The position numbers and the translations under genes were made by a program. Source: Deltaproteobacteria bacterium RBG_16_54_11 (GTDB taxonomy: Bacteria; Desulfobacterota; B13-G15; RBG-16-54-18). Taken from it: 7,530 nt of DNA. The notes under the pieces are model-generated. The model was not told where the DNA came from. It saw nothing but the letters and a program-made list of their open reading frames with translations, and made no database searches. Positions 1-7,267 of the stretch are shown here, piece after piece; positions within the stretch are counted from its first letter, which is position 1, and every line of letters starts with the position of its first letter. The stretch covers positions 1 through 7,530 of the forward strand of contig MGQS01000005.1 in NCBI GenBank assembly GCA_001797905.1. Direction: 5' to 3'.

Positions 1-2
1 GC

Positions 3-218
3 GCCTTCATAGGTTGGAAAGGGGTGCTATTCACCATCCTGTGCAGTTCCTTTATCGGCTCGGTGGTCGGCGTGACCTTAATGCTCTGGTCCTCGGCTGA
101 CAGCAAATATGCTGTCCCCTTTGGTCCCTTTCTCTCGCTGGGGGCCATCATCTACGTCTTGTGGGGTGAAGCCCTGATCACCTGGTATCTAGGATTTTTG
201 CGGGCGGCTGCTGCTTAA
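3..218 (+). CDS. pilD: Type IV prepilin peptidase, C-terminal fragment
   Basis: This is the last 71 residues of an inner-membrane aspartyl protease that cleaves, and usually N-methylates, type IV prepilins and type II secretion pseudopilins. The gene runs off the left edge; the frame is open from base 3 and stops with TAA at 216-218. The visible part is two hydrophobic membrane segments: one around FTILCSSFIGSVVGVTLML, and a last one beginning at the family-typical stretch VPFGPFLSLGAI and ending near LITWYLGFL. The SKYAVPFGPFLSLGA stretch is what identifies the family. The catalytic aspartates lie upstream of the window and cannot be checked. The GTG at 24 is internal and not the start. The histidine kinase begins 9 bp downstream, so the two are probably co-transcribed. 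A pseudopilin gene at the right edge fits as a substrate. Confidence 0.85.
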   Translation, partial: AFIGWKGVLFTILCSSFIGSVVGVTLMLWSSADSKYAVPFGPFLSLGAIIYVLWGEALITWYLGFLRAAAA

Positions 219-227
219 GGTGCCGGT

Positions 228-1766
228 ATGAAAGCGCTCTTTCGAAAAATACCATTAGGTCTCAGGACGGAAATCGTCCTCAATATCGCTGTCCTCACGA
301 TGGCCTCGCTCCTGCTCGTCGGCTTTACCATCCTCAAGGTGAGCGAGCAGGAGATACTGGAGCAGAAGATAGCGGGCTCACGCATTCTTCTCTTTTCCGT
401 GCAGAGGGGTATCAACGCCTTTCAAGGCGCGAATTGGCAGCAGGACCCCCGTCTCTTACAGATCCTTCTTGGTTTCACCCAATTGGGGGGGGTAGAGGGG
501 ATTTGGATCGTGGATAAAGATCTGAAACCCATGATCACGCGGGGGAGAGGACAGCGATACGATGACGCGCTGCTCAAGGCCATGACCCAAGGGGACGAGG
601 GACTGCGCATGGAAAAAACAGGGATCCTTTGGTGGTCCTTATACAACAGGCTCATTTTGACGGCCCCCCTGGTGGGAGAAGGGCGGATCATCGGCGGGGT
701 GCAGATTGCCTTTTCCATGGCTGATGTCATGGATAGGCTAATGGTCTTCCGACGGTTGTTCCTCATCCTGATCGTGGTGGATTCCCTCGTCATCATAGCC
801 TTTGGAAGCCTTCTCTTATCTCGCGTCGTGGTCAACCCTTTGAGGAGATTGGTTGAGGTGGTGCAGAGAATAGGGGGAGGAGATCTGGGTCAGAGGGCGC
901 CGATAGATTACGAGAACGAGATAGGCACGCTGGCCAAGGCCTTTAATCAGATGGTTGAGCGGTTGGCAGAAAAGCAAAAAGATCTGCAGAGGGCCATTAA
1001 ACAATTAAAGGATACGCAAGAGGAGCTGGTGAGCTCTGAAAAATTGGCATCCGTGGGGAGAATGGCCGCGGGGGTAGCTCATGAGATCGGCAATCCCTTG
1101 ACATCGGTATTGGGGCATACGGAGATTCTGCACAAACGGCTGAAACGTAAAAAACTCAAGGATGGGGAGATCCTTTTGGACTTAGTGGAGCGGACGAGGA
1201 AAGAGACGGAGAGGATCAACCGCATCATCAAAGATCTGTTGCAATTCTCCAAGCCCCCCTCTTCCCACAGAGAGGATGTCGATGTAAATCGTATGGTCCA
1301 AGATTCCTTGAAAGTAGTAAGCGTGCAAGAAAGGTTTCAGGCAATAGCCATTGATCTCTCGTTGGCGGAAAATCTCCTCTTGGCAAAGGGAAACAGCGAC
1401 CAGTTGCAACAGGTCCTGTTCAATATACTGATCAATGCTGCCGATGCCATGCCCCAGGGAGGATCCATATCCGTCAGGACCGAGAAGGATAAACAATGGG
1501 TGATCATCGCCATCAAAGATACAGGTGTGGGGATTGCACCCGAGGATTTAGGTAAGATCTACGACCCCTTTTATACGACAAAGTCTCCGGATAAGGGCAC
1601 CGGGCTTGGCCTCTCCATCTCTTTAAAGATTATCGATGAGCTAGGGGGAAGGATAAAGGTGCAGAGTGAAAAGGGCAAAGGCGCCGAGTTTATCGTATAT
1701 CTCAAGAAGGCCACGAGGGGTTTATCAAAGGACACGAGGAACATGGGGGAGAAAAAAGAGGGGTGA
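228..1766 (+). CDS. Membrane sensor histidine kinase (NtrB/PilS/AtoS-like, HAMP)
   Basis: A 512-residue two-component sensor kinase of the inner membrane. In order it has a first membrane helix at about residues 15-37 and a periplasmic sensor region at about 38-173. The sensor region is probably PAS/Cache-like, judging from GIWIVDKDLKPMI and the later LTAPLVGEGRIIGGVQIAFS. A second helix at about 174-200 is followed by a HAMP linker at about 200-252 and a coiled coil at about 245-275. The H-box is AHEIGNPLTSVLGH, with phospho-acceptor His285. The ATPase domain has the N-box FNILINAADAM (396-408), G1 DTGVGI (431-436), F-box DPFYTTK (446-452) and G2 GTGLGLSI (457-464), so all catalytic motifs are intact. 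The ATG start has AAGG (217-220) just upstream and lies 9 bp after the prepilin peptidase stop. The partner is most likely the NtrC-type regulator at 5859-7247. Canonical PilS has more membrane helices, so the exact pathway is inferred. Confidence 0.92.
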   Translation: MKALFRKIPLGLRTEIVLNIAVLTMASLLLVGFTILKVSEQEILEQKIAGSRILLFSVQRGINAFQGANWQQDPRLLQILLGFTQLGGVEGIWIVDKDLKPMITRGRGQRYDDALLKAMTQGDEGLRMEKTGILWWSLYNRLILTAPLVGEGRIIGGVQIAFSMADVMDRLMVFRRLFLILIVVDSLVIIAFGSLLLSRVVVNPLRRLVEVVQRIGGGDLGQRAPIDYENEIGTLAKAFNQMVERLAEKQKDLQRAIKQLKDTQEELVSSEKLASVGRMAAGVAHEIGNPLTSVLGHTEILHKRLKRKKLKDGEILLDLVERTRKETERINRIIKDLLQFSKPPSSHREDVDVNRMVQDSLKVVSVQERFQAIAIDLSLAENLLLAKGNSDQLQQVLFNILINAADAMPQGGSISVRTEKDKQWVIIAIKDTGVGIAPEDLGKIYDPFYTTKSPDKGTGLGLSISLKIIDELGGRIKVQSEKGKGAEFIVYLKKATRGLSKDTRNMGEKKEG

Positions 1767-1780
1767 TACAGGGTAGAAGG

Positions 1781-2371
1781 TTAGAAATTCGACAGGGCCT
1801 CCCTTCCTGCCAGGAAGGCCTTTTTGTTCAACTCATGGAGTTTTTCCGGCAGGTGCGCTAAGAGACTTTTCAGCCATTGCTCCTGGTCGATATCCAGCAA
1901 TCTTGAGAGGGCGCCTGAAAGCACCACATTGGCGGCCCGTTCGGTCCCCAACCCGGCAGCTATCGTGGTGGCAGGAATGATGTGAACGCTCTTAAAGTTA
2001 TTTCTTAAGGTTTTTTCTATATCTTGCGGATATTCCATATCTCCAAGGTTAACGATTGGAGGGTTGACCTCGATGTCATCCACGAGGATGACGGTGAATT
2101 TATTGCAGTAATTCAGCCAGCGCAAGGTCTCCATCCGCTCCATCGTGCAGAGATAATCCACCTCACCCATCTTTATGATGGGTGAGTAGACCTTTTTCCC
2201 AAAGCGAATATGGCTGCTAACCGACCCCCCACGCTGGGCCATGCCATGCACCTCGCTTTTTTTGACGTCATAGCCGGCCTCCAAAAAGGTATCTGCCATA
2301 ACGTCGCTGGCCAGGATTACCCCCTGTCCGCCGACGCCTGCCACCAGGATATTGGTCACCTTGCTATTCAT
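1781..2371 (-). CDS. iorB: Indolepyruvate:ferredoxin oxidoreductase, beta subunit
   Basis: A 196-residue cytoplasmic subunit that works with IorA to convert an arylpyruvate (indole-, phenyl- or hydroxyphenylpyruvate) plus CoA and oxidised ferredoxin to aryl-acetyl-CoA, CO2 and reduced ferredoxin. It corresponds to the gamma-type domain of the 2-oxoacid:ferredoxin oxidoreductases. The N-terminal nucleotide-fold signature AGVGGQGVILAS (11-22) and the segment EVHGMAQRGGSVSSHIRFG (40-58) are characteristic. The length is normal for the family. It starts 12 bp after the iorA stop; AAAGG overlapping that stop is the likely ribosome site, so translation may be coupled. It converges on the histidine kinase, with only 14 bp between the two stop codons. 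The enzyme family is secure; substrate preference among aryl pyruvates is not readable from sequence. Confidence 0.93.
   Translation of the reverse strand: MNSKVTNILVAGVGGQGVILASDVMADTFLEAGYDVKKSEVHGMAQRGGSVSSHIRFGKKVYSPIIKMGEVDYLCTMERMETLRWLNYCNKFTVILVDDIEVNPPIVNLGDMEYPQDIEKTLRNNFKSVHIIPATTIAAGLGTERAANVVLSGALSRLLDIDQEQWLKSLLAHLPEKLHELNKKAFLAGREALSNF
1802..1825 (+). terminator. Candidate intrinsic terminator for the kinase transcript
   Basis: CCTTCCT (1802-1808) and AGGAAGG (1812-1818) form a perfect 7-bp stem with a 3-base loop. CC and five Ts (1821-1825) follow on the + strand, 36 bp after the kinase stop codon. The hairpin lies inside the 3' coding end of the convergent gene iorB, covering codons for roughly residues 186-192. 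There is no T-run on the other side, so it should act only on + strand transcripts. It could be coincidence imposed by the coding sequence. Confidence 0.4.
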
Positions 2372-2383
2372 GCACCGTTGCCT

Positions 2384-4243
2384 TTAGGATACCGTCTTTT
2401 TCTTATTCAACTGAAACCCAAAGGGTACCTCTGTCTTTCTCCCTCTGATAGCCTCGATTTGGCAGACCTGGTAGCAGAGGCCGCACCCGTTACAGAGCAT
2501 CGCGTCGATCCATGATTGCCCTTTCCTTTTTTTGACCTTGCCGTCCGCTGCCTGGTATTCCCCTGCCTTGCCCGCATCCCAGGAAATAGCAGGGCAGCCC
2601 AGCTCCAGACAGCGACGGCAACCGGTGCAGACCGCCTCATCAACATACAGAGGTTCATTATTAGCCTTGATCGCCCGGCGCAATAAGACACAAGGGGCAT
2701 CCTTGGTAATGATCACCGAGGTACCCTTTTTACTCGTCTCCTCTTTTACAACCTTGTCTAACTCCCCGATGTTGTAGGGATTGACCCGGCGGATATTTTC
2801 CGGTACAACACCGAGCGCCTTTGCCAGCTCTGCGTAGTCGACGGCGGTCGTCTCCTCCCCCGTGACGGTGTATCCTGTGCCAGGGTGCTCCTGAGCGCCG
2901 GTCATAGCGGTGATCCAATTGTCCAGGATGATCACAGTTGCATTGGCTTTATTGAACACCATGTTTAACAACGGTGTGATCCCGCTGTGCAGGAAGGTCG
3001 AATCGCCGATAACGCAGACCATCTTGCCCTGTGCCTCCTCATCCAGGACCTGGCTCGCTCCCTCGCAGACACCGATACTTGACCCCATGGAAAAGCTGCT
3101 GCTCATTGCCCGAAGCGGTGGAAGGGCACCTAGGGTGTAACAGCCGATGTCTCCGTGGACATAGAGCTTATTTTTCTTTAACACATAGAGCACTGCCCTA
3201 TGGGGGCAGCCGGCGCACAGATTTGGCGGGCGGGGAGGCACCATTCCGGCATACGCGGATTCCGGAACCCGGTAGTCCGGATCAAAGATCTCCGCCAATA
3301 TGGTCGGGCTCAACTCGCCGCAGAGGGGCACTCTGTTTTTACCTACGTCTATCGTATACCCCATGGCCCTGATATTTTCCTCCCAGAAGGGGTCCAGTTC
3401 CTCTATGACATAGACCTTATCGACCTTATGGATGAACTCTCCGATCTTTTTCTCGGGGAGTGGCCAAGACATGCCGAGCTTCAGGAAAGAGGCGTTCGGG
3501 AATATCTCCTTTGCATACTGGTAGGAGATGCCTCCGGTGATGACGCCCACCGACGTGTCCTTCATCTCCACCGTATTCCCCTCAAAGGTCTCAGCAAATG
3601 TTTTGAGTCGCACCAACCGCTCTTCTATTACCTTGTGTCTTTCACGCGCGTAGGCGGGCAGCATGACATATTTTGCTTCATCTTTTACAAGACCTAGAGG
3701 GCGATCCGGCACTGTGCGCTCATCCAATTCCACCGGACTTTTGGAGTGTGAAATCCGGGTTACCGTCCGCAGCATGACAGGGGTATCAAACGTCTCGCTG
3801 ATCTCAAAGGCCTTTTTCGTAAAATCCTTGGCCTCCTGGCTGTCACTCGGCTCCAACATGGGTACCTTGGCAAATCGGGCATAGTGACGGTTGTCCTGCT
3901 CGTTTTGGGAGCTGTGCAGCTCGGGGTCGTCGGCGGTGACGAGGACGAATCCCCCATTGACGCCGGTGTACGTCAGCGTCATGAAAGGATCTGCCGCAAC
4001 GTTTACCCCCACGTGTTTCATGGATGCCATGGCGCGTGCCCCTGCCAACATTGCCCCCATCGCCGACATGAAGGCATCTTTTTCATTAGGCGCCCACTCT
4101 GCTTTGATCTCTTCATACTGGGTGAGATTCTCGAGGATCTCACTGCTCGGTGTCCCTGGATAGGACGAGGCAAAGAGCGCCCCGGCCTCCCAGGCCCCCC
4201 GTGCTATCGCCTCATTTCCTGAGAGCAACGTTTTCTTTTTCAT
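2384..4243 (-). CDS. iorA: Indolepyruvate:ferredoxin oxidoreductase, alpha subunit
   Basis: A 619-residue catalytic subunit binding thiamine diphosphate and two 4Fe-4S clusters; cytoplasmic and usually oxygen-sensitive. The N-terminal pyrimidine-binding domain begins LLSGNEAIARGAWEAG (6-21) and contains SSYPGTPSSEI (26-36). The conserved CAGCPH is at 343-348. The diphosphate-binding domain has GDIGCYTLGALPP (364-376) and the GDS...N motif, from GDS 413-415 to N442. The C-terminal ferredoxin-like domain has C539, C542, C545, C550 followed by Pro, and C584, C587, C590, C594 followed by Gln. The open frame continues 65 codons upstream to 4438, but that part overlaps the deacetylase gene and is not family-like. 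The ATG at 4243, directly before KKKTLLSGNEA, is the right start; its ribosome site (GGGAC) is weak. The pair with iorB gives a complete enzyme, probably feeding aromatic amino-acid fermentation or its reversal. Confidence 0.95.
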   Translation of the reverse strand: MKKKTLLSGNEAIARGAWEAGALFASSYPGTPSSEILENLTQYEEIKAEWAPNEKDAFMSAMGAMLAGARAMASMKHVGVNVAADPFMTLTYTGVNGGFVLVTADDPELHSSQNEQDNRHYARFAKVPMLEPSDSQEAKDFTKKAFEISETFDTPVMLRTVTRISHSKSPVELDERTVPDRPLGLVKDEAKYVMLPAYARERHKVIEERLVRLKTFAETFEGNTVEMKDTSVGVITGGISYQYAKEIFPNASFLKLGMSWPLPEKKIGEFIHKVDKVYVIEELDPFWEENIRAMGYTIDVGKNRVPLCGELSPTILAEIFDPDYRVPESAYAGMVPPRPPNLCAGCPHRAVLYVLKKNKLYVHGDIGCYTLGALPPLRAMSSSFSMGSSIGVCEGASQVLDEEAQGKMVCVIGDSTFLHSGITPLLNMVFNKANATVIILDNWITAMTGAQEHPGTGYTVTGEETTAVDYAELAKALGVVPENIRRVNPYNIGELDKVVKEETSKKGTSVIITKDAPCVLLRRAIKANNEPLYVDEAVCTGCRRCLELGCPAISWDAGKAGEYQAADGKVKKRKGQSWIDAMLCNGCGLCYQVCQIEAIRGRKTEVPFGFQLNKKKTVS

Positions 4244-4292
4244 ATGTCCCGGTCCCACTGATGTGTATCTGATGCTGAAACGCAGTCTGAAG

Positions 4293-4308
4293 TTGATATA
4301 TATATCAA
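4293..4308. repeat. 16-bp perfect palindrome upstream of iorA
   Basis: TTGATATATATATCAA is a perfect palindrome in the 74-bp gap between the deacetylase gene and iorA, 50 bp upstream of the iorA start. A further TATCAA (4309-4314) directly adjoins it, so the half-site occurs in tandem. On the minus strand TTGATA could serve as a -35 box, but no good -10 box follows at the right distance. A regulator-binding site or a promoter region for iorAB are both possible; neither is shown. Confidence 0.4.
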
Positions 4309-4317
4309 TATCAAGCC

Positions 4318-5085
4318 TTATGTCAAAGGTGAGGGAGAGGATACCAGCTCTGAAAAGCTGATAAGCTGAATGCCTTCCTCTCTCACCGTGCTCATAAAAA
4401 GGGGATTGATCAGCATCTCGAAATCCTTCTGCCTCCATTGATCACCCCCCATGCTGGGGTGCACCATCAATTCCGAAACCCCTGCCGGAATCTCCTTGAG
4501 GGAAAAAGGAAAGAGGGGATCGATAAGATGATGAGGATGCAAGATTCCCTTTTTGCGGAGTACATCCTCCATCCATTGAGCTTGCCCTGAGGTGACGGGA
4601 ATATCCTCCCGCCCCAAAAGTGCATAACCTTTTTTGCTGAAACGGCCGGCCCTTATGCCAAGCCTGTCCATAGCCTCGACAAGAAGCTCAAAGATCTGAG
4701 GGAAGCCGTGGACATGGTGGTGTGTATCTATATGAGAGGGGATCAACCCTCTTTCCAGAAAGGCCGTCACCTGTTTATCGATCTCTTTCTTTACCCGCTT
4801 GAAAAAATCGGGCTTATTCATCATCTCCAGGAGTTTTGGGCGGGGGAATCTCTCAATACCAGGCGATTTCCAACCCAGCAATGGATCCAGATCTATGTGG
4901 ATCCCTACGTGAAAAGAAGGGTTTTTTTTGATCTTCTCTATGGCCTGTCGAGAGTAAGGCCCTTGTATCAAGAGGGATGAATCTGTGACTACCCCTTTTT
5001 CATAGGCCATAAATATCCCGCGATTTGCCTCGGGAGAGATGCCAAGATCATCGGCATTGATGATGAGGAAGCGGGATGGGGTCAT
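4318..5085 (-). CDS. ChbG/YdjC-family carbohydrate deacetylase
   Basis: A 255-residue cytoplasmic metal-dependent deacetylase of the YdjC fold; known members remove acetyl groups from N-acetylated sugars such as chitobiose. The first strand carries IINADDLGIS (8-17) with the metal and catalytic aspartates D12 and D13. H63 lies in HVGIHIDL (59-66). The HIDTHHHVHG block (118-127) supplies further metal-binding histidines, and VHP (208-210) is also family-typical. The full set is intact and the length is usual for the family. The start lies immediately before the first conserved strand; no strong ribosome site is visible. It begins 18 bp after the 3' end of tRNA-Thr on the same strand, with no terminator between, and ends 74 bp before iorA. 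Hopanoid-associated HpnK proteins are related, but no hopanoid genes are in view. The substrate is unknown. Confidence 0.88.
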   Translation of the reverse strand: MTPSRFLIINADDLGISPEANRGIFMAYEKGVVTDSSLLIQGPYSRQAIEKIKKNPSFHVGIHIDLDPLLGWKSPGIERFPRPKLLEMMNKPDFFKRVKKEIDKQVTAFLERGLIPSHIDTHHHVHGFPQIFELLVEAMDRLGIRAGRFSKKGYALLGREDIPVTSGQAQWMEDVLRKKGILHPHHLIDPLFPFSLKEIPAGVSELMVHPSMGGDQWRQKDFEMLINPLFMSTVREEGIQLISFSELVSSPSPLT

Positions 5086-5103
5086 AAAAGATTCGATGGC
5101 AGA

Positions 5104-5178
5104 TGGAGCCGGCGGGGAGGGTTGAACTCCCGACCTACTGATTACGAATCAGCCGCTCTACCACTGAGCTACGCCGGC
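5104..5178 (-). tRNA. tRNA-Thr (anticodon CGU)
   Basis: The minus strand folds as a full cloverleaf. The acceptor stem GCCGGCG pairs with CGCCGGC, the D stem is GCTC/GAGC, and the anticodon stem GCTGA/TCAGT carries the loop TTCGTAA. The T stem is GGGAG/CTCCC with loop TTCAACC. The anticodon CGT reads the threonine codon ACG. The discriminator base is T (5107), and CCA is encoded at 5106-5104. The deacetylase gene starts 18 bp downstream. Confidence 0.95.
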
Positions 5179-5191
5179 CCTGAGTGATTCC

Positions 5192-5221
5192 AAAATACAC
5201 CGTGAAAGGGTCTGAATGCAA
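5192..5221 (-). promoter_or_regulatory. Candidate promoter of tRNA-Thr
   Basis: On the minus strand TTGCAT (5221-5216) and TATTTT (5197-5192) are separated by 18 bp. They would place the transcript start about 7 bp before the mature tRNA 5' end at 5178. Each box matches the consensus only partly. The -35 box overlaps the last codons of the toxin-gene remnant. Confidence 0.3.
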
Positions 5222-5274
5222 GATGATATTCGTGTCAACAAAGATACTCTCATTGCCTAGAAAATAGACCAACG

Positions 5275-5353
5275 AAATCCCTCCCCACCTCCCTTTACAA
5301 ACAAAAGGGAGGAGTTCTTCCCCCTTTAGCAAAGGGGGTTGCAGGGGGATTTT
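5275..5353. repeat. Cloverleaf-like palindromic repeat
   Basis: Three nested or adjacent stems are visible. An outer stem AAATCCC (5275-5281) pairs with GGGATTT (5346-5352). Hairpin one is CCTCCCTTT (5288-5296) with AAAGGGAGG (5304-5312). Hairpin two is CCCCCTTT (5320-5327) with AAAGGGGG (5331-5338) over a 3-base loop. Read on the minus strand it gives the phrases PLQPPLLKGEE and CKGRWGGI. Such phrases recur in spurious ORFs from dispersed repeats in many deltaproteobacterial and other genomes; that comparison is from memory. Confidence 0.7.
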
Positions 5354-5387
5354 TATGGTTCGAGGGTGACGCTCCGTCATGCCGCCG

Positions 5388-5439
5388 CCGAAGGTGGCCC
5401 TTTGGCCAGAGGTGGCTCTGACCAAAGGGTCACCTCCGG
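5388..5439. repeat. 52-bp long hairpin palindrome
   Basis: The arms 5393-5411 and 5416-5434 are 19 bases each and match at 17 positions, with a 4-base loop (GTGG). The two mismatches become G-U pairs if the minus strand is transcribed. CCG (5388-5390) and CGG (5437-5439) extend the stem after one A-T pair and one mismatch. A smaller stem, TGACG/CGTCA (5367-5379), sits between this hairpin and the cloverleaf repeat. No T-run follows either side, so it is not an ordinary terminator. Confidence 0.75.
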
Positions 5440-5476
5440 TTTAGCCAATGGATTATCTAGAAAATCTTTGAGATTG

Positions 5477-5692
5477 TTACTCACTCGAATAGATCTCCTC
5501 AAGCTTCTCGAGAGAAAGTCTGCCTTTGATTATTCCCTTCGTATTTTCGGTATGACTCGTTCTCAGCGGTAAGATGACAATCCCATCTTCAGAGGTCTTT
5601 ATCTCCACCTTATCACCTGGAGAGATACCGGTCTTTTTCCTTATTTCTTTTGGGATCACAATCTCCCCCCCCTTTAAAATCTTTGTAAACAT
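5477..5692 (-). CDS. AbrB/MazE/SpoVT-type antitoxin (VapB-like)
   Basis: A 71-residue protein with an N-terminal swapped-hairpin DNA-binding domain (about residues 1-44). The diagnostic pattern is KGGEIVIPKEIRKKTGISPGD followed by KVEIKTSEDGIVILPL. The C-terminal tail (about 45-71, SLEKLEEIYSSE) is the part that in this family wraps the toxin. Members normally neutralise a PIN or MazF toxin and repress their own operon. The ATG at 5692 has AGGGA 5 bp upstream. A GTG-started toxin frame overlaps the stop by 8 nt but is disrupted, so the antitoxin is apparently an orphan. The gene itself is intact and has its own promoter and operator candidates. It could persist as a transcription regulator or be a decaying leftover. 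Confidence 0.85.
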   Translation of the reverse strand: MFTKILKGGEIVIPKEIRKKTGISPGDKVEIKTSEDGIVILPLRTSHTENTKGIIKGRLSLEKLEEIYSSE

Positions 5693-5710
5693 GTTATCCC
5701 TGAAACATTT

Positions 5711-5733
5711 GTTAAACGAATTTTTGGTTTAAC
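5711..5733. promoter_or_regulatory. Candidate antitoxin operator
   Basis: GTTAAAC (5711-5717) and GTTTAAC (5727-5733) form a perfect 7-bp inverted repeat with 9 bp between. The repeat abuts the proposed -10 box of the antitoxin promoter and covers its likely start point, the position expected for autorepression by an AbrB-type antitoxin. Confidence 0.5.
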
Positions 5734-5761
5734 CATATAAAATTGTAATACAAAATGTCAA
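5734..5761 (-). promoter_or_regulatory. Promoter of the antitoxin gene
   Basis: A perfect -35 box TTGACA (5761-5756) is followed after 16 bp by TATATG (5739-5734), a 4/6 match to the -10 box. The start point would be near 5727, about 35 bp ahead of the antitoxin ATG. The surroundings are AT-rich compared with the genes. Confidence 0.55.
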
Positions 5762-5794
5762 AGATGCCAAGGGCAAAAAGGTTAATTGTCCCCC

Positions 5795-5821
5795 TTGCCC
5801 CTTGATGTTTAGTGTGATAAT
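5795..5821 (+). promoter_or_regulatory. Candidate promoter of the response regulator
   Basis: TGTGATAAT (5813-5821) is an extended -10 box with 5/6 matches in its core. A weak TTGCCC (5795-5800) lies 15 bp upstream, which is short spacing. The start would fall near 5828, giving a leader of about 30 nt that contains the AGGAG ribosome site (5848-5852). TTAACC (5823-5828) lies at the start point. Confidence 0.35.
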
Positions 5822-5858
5822 TTTAACCTAAATTATACAACAATTTTAGGAGAACACG

Positions 5859-7247
<1,389 letters not shown>

Positions 7248-7267
7248 GGTTATAGATATCTCTACTC

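Larger units (their letters stand above)
5257..5465. mobile_element. Candidate non-coding insertion flanked by 9-bp direct repeats
   Basis: CTAGAAAAT occurs at 5257-5265 and 5457-5465, exactly 200 bp apart, enclosing 191 bp (5266-5456) that consist largely of inverted repeats. The arrangement looks like a small non-autonomous element with a target duplication. Excision of one repeat copy plus the interior restores the frame of the toxin gene. No clear terminal inverted repeats are visible at 5266 and 5456 and no transposase is encoded, so the mechanism is unknown. Confidence 0.45.
5213..5484 (-). pseudogene. Broken VapC-like PIN-domain toxin, N-terminal remnant
   Basis: A GTG at 5484 overlaps the antitoxin stop by 8 nt and has GAGGAG (5500-5495) 10 bp upstream, the usual layout of a toxin following its antitoxin. 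The frame begins V/M-SNNLKDFL. It is then interrupted at a 9-bp repeat by a 191-bp element and, as it stands, stops at TGA 5379-5377 after 35 codons. If the 200 bp from 5257 to 5456 are removed, the same frame continues GNES and then IFVDTNIILHS. The FVDTN motif with its first catalytic Asp (codon 5236-5234) is the N-terminal signature of PIN-domain ribonucleases. Nothing toxin-like follows 5213, so at least three quarters of the domain is gone. The identity rests on about 25 reconstructed residues plus position, so it is an inference. Confidence 0.55.

Noticed and set aside
422..835. 137-codon minus-strand ORF opposite the kinase
   Set aside because: It is antisense to the well-supported sensor and second membrane segment; no family resemblance.
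3200..3697. 165-codon plus-strand ORF antisense to iorA
   Set aside because: It is a shadow of the clearly conserved iorA coding sequence, with no recognisable motifs.
4244..4438. 65-codon in-frame N-terminal extension of iorA
   Set aside because: It overlaps the 3' end of the deacetylase gene on the same strand, is not family-like, and an ATG at 4243 sits directly before the conserved N-terminus.
5135..5425. 96-codon minus-strand ORF
   Set aside because: It runs through the cloverleaf repeat and into the tRNA gene. Only its FVDTN segment is meaningful, as part of the broken toxin gene.
5339..5572. 77-codon plus-strand ORF
   Set aside because: It crosses the repeat element and lies antisense to the antitoxin gene; no domain or ribosome site is visible.
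5743..5753. Short palindrome TTGTAATACAA in the antitoxin promoter spacer
   Set aside because: Only 5-bp arms in AT-rich sequence, which is expected by chance.
5768..5804. Imperfect inverted repeat CAAGGGCAA / TTGCCCCTTG upstream of the response regulator
   Set aside because: The arms need a bulged C and the 18-base loop is C-rich and unstructured. It could be an operator, but nothing else supports it.
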